Shown: positions 51,101-61,700 of the stretch, in pieces | Numbering within the stretch: the stretch's first letter is position 1 | How the letters are laid out: every line of letters starts with the position of its first letter | NCBI GenBank assembly: GCA_013399115.1 | Contig: VXAA01004234.1 | Span: 385,320-449,319, forward strand | Direction of reading: 5' to 3' | Source of the DNA: Anseranas semipalmata | Lineage: Eukaryota; Chordata; Aves; Anseriformes; Anseranatidae | Length of the DNA: 64,000 nt | The notes under the pieces: generated by a model | What the model was told of the DNA's origin: nothing | The model's database searches: none | The model's input: only the letters and a program-made list of their open reading frames with translations | Made by a program: the position numbers and the translations under genes

Positions 51101-53289
51101 CTATAAAATAAGTAAATAGCTCTCCAGCATGCTCTGCTCCCTCTTTGACTTGAGGAGGCAAAGCTAGCTTTGACTTGACAGCTCTCTCTTAGAAGGCTGA
51201 GGTCAATTGAGATGACTTCTCTCCTAAAATGTCCAGCAGAATCCCTGTGCGATACTTACAGCCCCATGTCTGTAGCTGGTGAAAGACAGCCACGCTCTAT
51301 TACCATCCATAGTGATACACTGATTTATCCCAGCTGTGTGCCCATAAAATGCTTGCATGCGAATGCAAACATGCTTATGCATTCAGCTGATGCCTGTGTT
51401 GCCCCCAGGGAGACAAGAGAAGGAAGGTGGTGACTGCTGTTTCGGTGTGGGCCCTCTCTATAAGCAGTAGCTGCAGCCTTACGCTCCTTAATCTCTCCCT
51501 CAATGGTGGCAGGGGACATCCAGGTTTTTCAGGATGGTGGCACTGGCCAAAGTAGGATATGGAACATGGGGAGCATCCATATATACTGTCATTTTTCACA
51601 CAGCTTATTTTGAATTATCTGATATCAGCAACTATAACTGCTTGAGTACTGGCTAAGGTGGTCCAAAGATTTATGTGCTCCTGGTAGCTGATGTGATGCT
51701 TAACAGGAAGAACCAAGTTGCCTTGAATGCAAGTTGTAACAGTGTCAAACTCTCTCCGTTGTTTTGTACTGAAAATCAGTCTGATGACCTCAGTGTGATT
51801 GAAATGAAAGAGGACATTTCAGCCCATGTTAACAAAATGCAGTGGAGGCATTTTGAATAAATTTGTAAGCAGCATATAGCTTCGCTGGAAGATCTCCAAA
51901 GAGAGAAAGCTATATTAGTCCAGCCAAGATGTAAGGCAGTCATAGCTAAGTGATTTGACATCCTCTTTGGTGAGGCAGAAACACAGCATTGTAGCATTCC
52001 CAAGATGGAGAAACTGAGCTGATCTGTTTTTCTAAAGATAGTAGGGACACTTTGATCACACAGAACATTTTTTCACTGCTGCAGACATATAAAAAATTAC
52101 ACACGAACAGGGCAAGAAAGAGAGAGACAAGAACCAGTGGAAACAACAACAGCAAAATTCCTTATCTTACGACTTTTTTTGCCTGTAATAATACCAGATT
52201 TTAATGCACCATTAAGTATGTGCCGAGGCAAGGTAAAGTCATTGAGTAGTGGAAACTGAAAACAACAATGCAAGTTAAGGTCTGATTATTCTTATGTACT
52301 TTTACAACATTAAGGAGCAGTTTTGATCTCCATTTCGTTCTCACATGAAAATTTACTTTTAGGAAAACTCTTGCATTTGCATGTTCAGTTGAACTCACTG
52401 ATTTGCTGGTACATAAAAATCTTTGACACTTCTTATTCATGAATATTTCTTTCCTAGAAAATCAAGTTTGTGTAAAAGGAAGTTTAAGTAAAATATTTTC
52501 TCTAATTGTTTTGTATCCAGATATATACTTTTTTTCTCTCTCTTTTTTTTTAATTTTGTTTTTTTTTTTTTCTGATTTGTTTCAGCTTGCTTTGCAAAAG
52601 GGAGAATAAATAGATATGAGAGAAAAGAAAGAAATGGAGAAAACGGTAAAAAGTCGCATGTTGATTTCATTCAAACTTTCAAATTTTCAGACAGCTTAAG
52701 AAAAGAATTCAAAATTATGTCAACGAACAAATGTTACAAAATCATTATATGTATGCTTTTAAATCAATTCTACTTGTAGGATTACTAAAAGAAAATTTTG
52801 GCGCCTCAAGGGACACCGTACTAGCAATATTTGAGGACTAGATGGAAATATGAAACAAGCAGACATGTCCTGAACTGAATCCTTTCCTATAAGATTTCCA
52901 GCCTAGGGCAGCATTCCTTGAAGGATATACGTATATCTGCTTAACTATACACATGGTGCTTCATCACACTGAAGCCAACAGGAGCATTCACTGTTCATCA
53001 AGTTAAGCATTTACATAAATCTCTGTGATAATGTAGTTTAATTGAAGACTCAAGTGCTTGGATAAATCTTAGGTTATTCAAACCAAACTTCAAAGCTTTT
53101 TACATTCACTTAGCACCAATTATTACCCAAACAAATCAAATGGACTGTATTATATGCATTTTTTTAAATTCAGAGGTGTAACATTACAGCGGCTTTTTCT
53201 TTTCAGCTGCATCCTTTTCACCTCACTGAGAAAGGATTCCTTATTAAAGCTGGTCTAAAAAAAAAAAAAAAAAGAATGCCAGAAAACGC

Positions 53290-53530
53290 CTGGAACAAAG
53301 TAACTGTAACTGTAAAATGTCCTTAAAGGCCAATTAGAAATTGCAATACTGGGAGTTTTATTACAACTAACTCCTCCTTAATTATCAATCAATGGATTCT
53401 GTTGGAAAAAAATCTCAAATTCACAGCTGGGAAAATGATGCTAATTATTTTCTGTTAATTAAGACTGTGCTGGGATTCAGACTTGCCATCCTTCAAATAA
53501 AGGATTGACATATCAATGCTAACATAATGC
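53290..53530. promoter_or_regulatory. Candidate conserved non-coding element
   Basis: About 240 bp just right of an A17 run. It contains CCTTAATTATCAATCAATGG (two TAAT/ATCAAT cores) and GCTAATTATTTTCTGTTAATT, with otherwise complex sequence. No open frame. Suggested by motif density and texture; weak without alignment. Confidence 0.28.
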
Positions 53531-54860
53531 TTAGGGTCTTTTCCAAAGGCTTTATTTCTAATGGTAATAAATTAGTGTCATGTTATTTTAAGTGTCTTAA
53601 GCTATTGTGCTATTACCCAAACCTGTTATGTAGTGAAAAGTATGTATCTGTCTCAGTATTCATACTGACTTCTAATATGGAAGCTGAATATTCATCATTT
53701 TGCATGGTAGCTGTTATATTGTGAGAGTGAAGAAGTTTCAGATCAGTTGCAGCTGAAAGGAGCAAGGCTAACCAAATTTGAATGGCAGCAGGATTCCCCA
53801 AATATGATGGAAATTAGAGTGAATAAAACACTTGAGTAAAATTTTGAACACATAATATTCAATGGCAAAGTCCTTATTGACTTTCAGAGACCAAAATTTA
53901 TATCTGCTTTACTGTAGTCAACCCTCCATTCCTCCTTCACTGCCTTCTTCCTTGTGGGAGTTTCTCAAACAGTGGGCTTTGAAACCTTTCATGTTTTATT
54001 TCTGTGGAAAAGGCAACCAAACAATTTATTTTGTCTCTTTTCTTGCTTGTTTTATGCTTGTTCCTTATTATCTACTGCATTTCTTATAGCCAAGGCTGAT
54101 GAAAGTAAGAAATAAAATGGTGGAAACTGAGAAAAATAAATAAATAAATAAAGTTTATATTCTGCCATACTCAATGCAATATACATTTGAAATAAAGCTC
54201 CAGATTAAGTCATGCATAGTCTTAGGAAAACTTGTTCTAAAAGATTTGTCTACAGTTTAAAACAAAAGGTGTTGGAGGGTGGTGTTTTTTTCTTTTTTTT
54301 TTTTTTTTTTTTGCTTGTGCTGAGAGATTATTGTGTCTGTTTTTGAAAGGCAGATTTCAGATAAATAGTTCTGAAAATACAGATCCCATACACCAGCACA
54401 GATTCTTGGAAACCATAATAACAAGAATTTTAAAACACCTGAGATAGGTTGGGCAGCAGCAGGCATGAGAAATAGTCATGTCCCTCATCCCCCTCTCCAG
54501 AAGGATGTTCTGGAGGGACCTGCTATAAATGACGGAGCAGGACAGTTCCTCCTTCCTGAGGGACAGAGGTTACTAACATCATAATTACACAGGTAAGTAC
54601 TTGTTTGCTTTGGGATTTAGACTGAAAAGCCTGAGCTTGTTTGACAGATGCCAAGAAAATGACTCTAACACCCAATTACTGTTGACTAGAGTATAGCATA
54701 GATAAACCAAGAGACTGGGTGAGTGGCTCACCCAATTTTGGCATCTACAGGTTCAAAGAATGACTTCCTAATGAGCAAAGGAATGGGCACTTTCACAAGG
54801 TGTTTTGTCTCACCTGAAAATAACATCTAAGGTGAAAGAGATTTTCTCTTTATGGTATAT

Positions 54861-54865
54861 ATTTC
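54861..54865. repeat. Target-site duplication, left (ATTTC)
   Basis: Directly precedes the LTR that starts TGTATTGGG. An exact copy follows the LTR at 55792-55796. Confidence 0.85.
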
Positions 54866-54933
54866 TGTATTGGGTTTACATTGCAAGGTTTTTGTAGCTG
54901 GGGGGCTGGCCAAAGATGGTCAGCTGGCCAAAG

Positions 54934-54938
54934 CCAAT
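54934..54938 (+). promoter_or_regulatory. CCAAT box in the LTR promoter half
   Basis: CCAAT directly follows the second CTGGCCAAAG copy. This is the expected region for promoter elements in a plus-oriented LTR. No convincing TATA box was seen downstream, so promoter activity is doubtful. Confidence 0.4.
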
Positions 54939-55600
54939 GAGAAACATTGGTTGTGCCTCTGTGACAGCAGATTTAAGAAAGGGAGGGGAAAAAAAAAAAA
55001 AAAAAAAACTGCTGCACAACAGGGAGAGAGGAGTGAGAAAATGTGGAGAGAAACAACCCTGCAGACACCATGGTCGGTGCAGAAGAAGAGCAGGAGGTGC
55101 TCCAGGTGCCAGAGCAAAAGTTCCCCTGTGGCCTGTGGGTACCATGGTGGAGCAGATCTCCATGCTGCAGCCTGTGGAGAGCCCACGGAGGAGCAGGTGG
55201 ATGTGGCCTGAAGGAGGCTGCGGCCCATGGGAGCCCCCGCAGGAGCAGGCCCCGGGCCGGAGCTGCAGCCCGTGGAGAGGAGCCCCCNTGGTGCTGAGGG
55301 ATGGACTCTGTGATACAGACCCATATTGGAGCAGTTCTTGAAGAACTGCTGTCTGTGGGAAGCCCACGCAGGATCAGTTCGGGAAGGACGGCGTCCCATG
55401 GGAGGGACCCCACGTGGAGCAGGGGCAGAAAGTGACCATGAAGGAGCGGCAGAGATGAAGTGTTACGGACTGACTGCAGCCCCCATTCCCTGTTCCCCTG
55501 TGCTGCTCAGGCAGAAGGAGGTAGAAGAGGGTGGATGGAGGAAGGTATTTTTAGATGTTTTTCTGTTTCTCACTGCTCTAGTCTGTTATTAGCAACAGGC

Positions 55601-55606
55601 AATAAA
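55601..55606 (+). promoter_or_regulatory. LTR polyadenylation signal (AATAAA)
   Basis: AATAAA in sense orientation in the 3' third of the LTR, about 185 bp before its end, where the polyadenylation signal of a retroviral LTR is expected. Downstream TGTTGTGCTCGTGA and T/G-rich sequence could serve as the cleavage-side element. Confidence 0.5.
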
Positions 55607-55791
55607 TCACATTAAGCTCCTTATGCTGAGTCTGTTGTGCTCGTGACAGTAATTGGTGAACAATCTCCTTGTCCTTATCTCAACCCATGAGCTTTTTTTC
55701 ATCATATTTTCTCCCCTTGTTTTTTCTGAGGAGGGGGAGTAAGAGAGTGGTGTGGTGGAGCTTAGCTAGCCATCAGTGTGAAAACACCATA

Positions 55792-55796
55792 ATTTC
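55792..55796. repeat. Target-site duplication, right (ATTTC)
   Basis: Exact partner of 54861-54865. Confidence 0.85.
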
Positions 55797-58700
55797 TCCC
55801 CATTGACCAGAAAGGGATTATGTCTAACTCCAACTTGGATACTCACCTTTCAGGTGCTCCACTATTTCCAGTCTAAATAGTTCTTAAAAGTCTTTTCAGA
55901 TTTTTTTTTCCAAGTTGGAAGACATTGGAGACAATGCAGCCTTTCCCCCTTAAGTTATTTTTCAGACCTGTAATGTTATATTCTGTTCATGTGGTAATAA
56001 CAATGCCAGTGGATCCATTGTTTCAGAGAGCGTTCCTGCTGCAGTGGTTAGTCGCATCAGATGAGACTGTAACCCATTTCTGCTAGGCACTGTGCAGGAG
56101 ACAGTAAAACAAATCACAAACCTGGTAAGAGACAGTCATAAATCCAAGACAATTCATCAAGAAAACAAGAGCAGAAAGAGGAAATAGATGCTTTACAGTC
56201 CAAGAGTTAGACTTTTGGTTATCATTTAACAAATAAAAAAGATGTTCTGGGCATTGGAATGTTCTGGTCGGTGAAGATTGAGGAACCAGTTCTTAGGGGT
56301 CTTTGTAAACCTAAACGCTCCTGCAAGAGCTCATGCAACTGTGAGAGCCAACTCAATGACCTAGTTGGTCCTATGCAGTCCTGTTCTCTTACAAATATGA
56401 ACTTTCATTTCAAAGCATATTAAAGTCATATATTTATGGCATAGAGAACTGCACAAATGGATGGCAGGCAAGTTAGGACAATAGATTTAACTCAACTTCC
56501 ACCATTTCTTCAAAAAGCAAACTCAGTGAGTATGTATCTTTACATTTACCTGATCCTTATCTACACTCATATAAAAAATATTTTACTTATGCTATGTGAT
56601 TACAAAGCTTTCTCTCAGCTTTTGTAATTCATTTGTGCCTTCTAGCAGTCATGAGTCATGGGTCTTTTACACTTGTCAAGCACACCTAATCCCCTAGCCT
56701 TCATGGCCCAGCTATCCTAAAGATGGCTGAACATGTAATTGCCTTGAAGTGTAAAATATTTCCCACATTATTTATTATAGCATTGCCTGCTAGCACCTCT
56801 ATAGTTAAGGTTGTGTCAGCATTTTCATTATAAGACCCTATTTTCAGCTGTAAAAATTTGCTTCAGGCTGGAACTAGGAATGCTAGTGATTTTTTTTTTT
56901 TACTATTTTTTAAAAATAAAATTACCTTAGACATTTTTGAAGTGTTCACAAACGCATGCACACGCCCACACATCTACTTACAGCTGTATATATACATGTG
57001 ATAAGGAATATCTAGCATAGTATAAATATAGAAATAGATATTGTCATAATAACACATGATTATTCAGTTTCGTTTTCAGCTCCTATTCATAAAAACTGTA
57101 TCTGTGTGGGAGCATTTTTAGAGATAGCACAAGTTTTATTCTGAGTTGTTGCAGTGTTGGTTTTCCAATTATGCTGAAAGATAACAATAATAACATTTAT
57201 GTTTTAGTTCTGCATGGATCCAAGTTTCTTCTGGACTAATTCCATCTCTATTCTTAGATCAAGAACAAGACTAGACTCTGGTCTTACTCTGCCAAGTGCA
57301 CATGATTTAGTCCAGTACAAAAGATGATGCATTTTGCCAGGTCTTGCTTTCACATAGGTCCAAGAGTAGGATGTGAAGACCAGCTCCAGCAGTTTACAGA
57401 CTTAGCTGCTGTGCAACTGTCATTCATCTGCCTTTGAGGTAGATCAGTTTAGACCCCACTGGACTTTTCCACACCTACCAAGGATGGCATAAGTAGAGCT
57501 AAGAACCGATATAACCTTTTGTCAATTTATATACCTCTGGCGAATTAACATATTGTATCTAGTATAAACTCTCACCATAGAGGCACTGTTTAAAAATATC
57601 CTATCACATACCCCCTTATATTTTAGGGGTCATGGACTGCATTAACTGTATTCTATGCAATTGGGGGATGGGGTGGTGGTATTTTGTCTTTATTGTTATT
57701 ATCATCAGTAGCAGCAATAATAACAATAATATGACTAGACCACAAGAAGGTTGACAAGGACAGGAGGAGGATTGTAGTCTGAAAAAAAACAGATTTCCTC
57801 TATTTATCTGTGGAATTTTAGGATTTATGTATTATTACTATTATGGCTATTTGTGTTCTCCTTGTTTTCTTCAATATTTCAAAAATAAATGAAGAAAATA
57901 AGGAGACATAACTGGTACCCATTGTTCTTGGGGTTGAGGTGTTTCTTGAATGAATGCTAATCCTAGCCCATTTCAGTATTAAATTGTCCATGTATCTTCA
58001 TTCTGAAAAGGGAAGGGAAGGGGAGGTTTTCCCATTACTTCATCCATGATTAGTATGGTCCTCCAACCTCCAAAACACACAATTCCAGCCTCAAGTTTTT
58101 GAATGTAAGGCCTTGTGGCCTTAGTGTATTTACCTGTCTTTCTGCAAGTATTTCAGAACTGCTACCACGTCTAATTCAGAGAAAAGATAATGAGACATTT
58201 TATTTATTTTTGAACTATTCTGGACCCATCTTTGAAACAAATCATTGCTAAAGGCCTGATATCTTGTGGAACCTGTCCAGAACACCTGAATTTTCATGGT
58301 CTTTATTTGAAACCTGATGGGGCTGTGCTTTTGATGGAACTTCACTGTCAGGTTTTAGTTTTGTTCAAATCTTGGGCTCCACTTTCTGCACAAGGACACA
58401 AGCTGAAAAAAACTTTCATAACCTGCAGCCCAGAACAACTAGGTTTCATGTAGAACTGTGAATAGCATTCTCAGCTTAAAAAGTGTTATCTGAAACTATT
58501 ATGTAAAGCAGCAATGTGAACCATTATTAGTATGTTCTAAACAGAGCTGATCCAAAAGAAAGAGACACAATTTTCACTACGCTAAAATTGTTCAAAAGAA
58601 GCAGAAAGGGAAAATAAATCCATGACAGAATTTCTCAGTTAAGTTATTCTTATACAGCCTGGCTGTTGATGATTTATGTATATGTTTATGAAAGACCATT

Positions 58701-61700
58701 GAGATTATATGCCTTCTACTGGATAAAATCTATTTTATATTATTCACACAGTTTTCAATACTCTTGTTAAATCCAGTTAGGAAATTAACCCTAGCTATTC
58801 CTAGGAAGAGGTGTTTCCAAAACGTCAAGCTTTAGAAAATTAGAAATGTTTTACTTAAGATAAAGGTGGAATTTGTGTAGTCATATGTAGATATTATTTC
58901 CTACATCTGAGGCCTAAATTCACCCTGAACCCCTTTTATAGTCAATGAAAAGAAATAGGTACTTTTAAGTGTGATTCATCTAACTTTAGTAATTTATCTT
59001 ACAATATAGTAGGACCTAGAAATACCTGTCCAACTACATTGACTATATAAGGACCCATGGAGGATGTAGATATCTGTGTTAGAGACGTTTGCATTAAATC
59101 ACATGCATTTCATCTGGGTTTCCCAAGTGTGTGTATGTGAGTGCACTCATCCAAAGCCTGTATGATAAGTACATTAGCGTAAAGAAAAGAAAATGGATGG
59201 ACATGGTCACAAAGAACATCTGACAGAAAAGTGTTGTTATTTAATTATCACAAGAAGTATATAGCCTTCATCCACAAAGGGCTGTCCATGGACATCTGTC
59301 CATTTGTGCTAGCATCACTCTAAACCTCCCACCTCCCTCCTTATTCAAGTAGTATTTCATGCCTGACATACAATTCAAATCTTTACCTGTGCAGAGGGAA
59401 CATACTTTCACATTTGTTGAGGGTGATATTGGAAAGTGAATAATATCTCTCACTCATCTCCCTAGTCTTTTGGAATGGGATTTATCTTGTCTTGTTTTAG
59501 TTATCTGAAAGCCAGACATTCATCTTAGTACAGTCTACAGAAGGATGTCCTAAGAAACAGAAGGATGAATCTGAAAGGAAGTTCTTCCCATCTGTCTTAG
59601 ATAAAAAAATGAAAAATCGCCTTACATAATTTTAGCTACTGAACTTGTAGCCATCAAGTTTAAGTTTATCATCTGGAAGATAGCAGTAGTTCAAAAACAG
59701 TACTCTTAGAACAACAGTATTTATTCTTTTAGTGTAGAAGTATATCACAGCGTAAGACCAAAACAAGCTAACAAACCCACAGAATCAAAGTCATATTGTA
59801 TTTAAACTGCAATGGAGGACTGTTTTACCCAGACCCCAAATGCTGAGGCATTTACTGTGCTTACGTAGGAGTTTATGTTTCAGACTAAGGAACTTTTTGT
59901 TCTCTTCTTCCTGGTTTTTGACACTATTGACAAAACTGGGCCAAATCACCAAGGTGCTGAAGTTGCAGCAAACGTTTCATGCCTTGTTACCAAAACTACC
60001 TTGCTCTCCTAAATTCTTCTTGAATTAAGTCAACATTCAGATGAGTAACTGGACAAGCAATTACACTTAGGCCCATAGGTCTTCAGCTCCAACCATTACC
60101 TCATGAAGCTTTATTTTGTGCACTGGAGATTTCTTTGATTTCTTTGATATAGAAGGTGATATTTTATAACTAACGTACCAGAAGATGACCTATGTCAGAT
60201 CCTGTCTAGTCTAGAGTAGTTTAATATCTTTTCCTGACCTTAACTGTTGTTTCAGTGTCTGCAGGAACTCTGTGTCCCCAAGACAAAATAAAAAGAATTC
60301 TTAGTGGAAATAACTATCAAAAGCATCACTGCTCCCGAGTCCCTTTTCCACTGTACTTTGTCCTGTGAGAAATAGCTAAAAGAATGGGATGGCTTGACCC
60401 ACTGATACACCTATTTCTTTTCATTGACTACAGAAGTTTAGGCAGCTGGCCTACAATAATTATATAATTATTTTTGGTGGTGAAGTTGAGCCATGGTGAA
60501 TCTGACATTAGGTATTTTGTATTATCCAGTTCAGGTAGATGAAAAAGGAAAGGAACAACACACATCTAGCAGTACACCATTTCTCTTTTTGTATGATTTT
60601 TATTCTGATTTTACTGGGGAATCAATATATTCATTCATAGCTGAAGTTGCTAATGTGGTTTTCCTTGGAGTGTCAGACTAGTTTTCCTATTTCATTGAAT
60701 TAAATTGCTTTAATACTTGAGATTAGATGTGTTTTGTCCACCAATTTGATTGTCTTGTGTTCAAAAGGTACACTTACACTTTAATGTTTAATCTATTTAT
60801 TTTTTTCAAGCGTAGCTGCCTTGATCTGAGTGATGTAACAACTGATATTTGAAAACGGAGACTCAAGAAATAAAACAGTAGAGCAGAATAGGGCTGAAAC
60901 CATGACTCTTTCATCAAGATGAAGATACAGAATATATTCTATTTAAAGATGGTGACAGGTAGTTCTAGATCTGTCACACTAAACTTTCTGTGGTTAGTTC
61001 AATATTTTTATCCACTTCTTTTCCTCTTGTGTTAGATCATTTGGAAATATTATGTATAACAATAAAAATATATAAAATGTTTATTTTAGCTGATCTTTTT
61101 TTTTTCTTCTTTTTTTACATGCCCTCAAAATATTATCAAATACATTGAAATTCTGTAAAACTAGACTGGAAATCTAATGACAATTTAGCATTACCATTTC
61201 TTTCTACTGACTTTAATAATATAAACAAACTTACTCTTGTTGCCATTCCCAAGGGCTTTCATGTAGTACTCTAGATGGATTTCCAAAGGGAAAAAAAAAG
61301 TTTATAGTAAGTGCGGAAAAACAAATCCAAAATTTTGAAACCTCGTAAGAGAGTTAAATTACTGGAAGTTCAAAATTATTATTGTTATTATTATTTTATC
61401 TAAAAAATGTGTCTTGTTTCTACACTGTTGTTGAGAAATTTTATGAGAATTTCTGATGCTCTTGTATGAGAAGCTGTCCCCATGACACCAGTACATCATA
61501 AAACATTTACCAGAAGGGGACAGCTAATGAACTTTTCTTGTGTCTATACGGGGAATATGAAATATCTGCATTCTCCTTAATTAATCTGATCTCTAACAGG
61601 TTTGTAAGATTACAGTAATGTGTGGATAAAATACATATTTACAAGAATAACAATGACAACAGTATCAAAACCAGCAACAACTATAAACAAAAATCTAAAT

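Larger units (their letters stand above)
34683..54860. other. Long unique stretch with microsatellites
   Basis: About 20 kb with no recognised gene or mobile element. It holds (ATTT)n (34683-34700), (ATA)n (about 34830-34845 and 36528-36540), a three-copy TTTCACC-like repeat (about 40065-40088), a purine-rich tract (41311-41375), (CA)11 (42029-42050), T19 (42314-42332), imperfect (CA)n (43671-43699), A24 (46675-46698), A17 (49038-49054 and 53257-53273), (AATA)n (about 54134-54153) and T20 (54293-54312). Candidate conserved stretches at 47640-48130 and 53290-53530 are listed separately. Open frames reach 143 codons (40336-40767, minus) without a domain. Confidence 0.55.
54866..55791 (+). mobile_element. 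Solo LTR of an ERVL-like endogenous retrovirus
   Basis: A 926-bp LTR in plus orientation from TGTATTGGGTTTAC to AAAACACCATA; the final CA is TA, a likely decay change. Exact 5-bp duplications ATTTC flank it. In order: two CTGGCCAAAG copies 18 bp apart (54906-54915, 54924-54933); a CCAAT box (54934-54938); an A20 tract (54989-55008); a GC-rich middle (55090-55440) with degenerate units marked by GGAGCAG at 55149, 55190, 55242, 55328 and 55416; a perfect 9-bp stem with a 1-nt centre (55331-55349); AATAAA at 55601-55606; CCTTATCTCAACCC and a GAGGAGGGGGAGTAAGAGAG stretch near the 3' end. No internal viral genes, so a solo LTR. One base is N (55288). Open frames inside it (up to 163 codons, minus strand) are composition artefacts. 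Confidence 0.93.

Noticed and set aside
54876..55413. Frames of 119-163 codons on both strands
   Set aside because: All lie inside the solo LTR and arise from its GC-rich repeat array and A20 tract; several cross the N at 55288.
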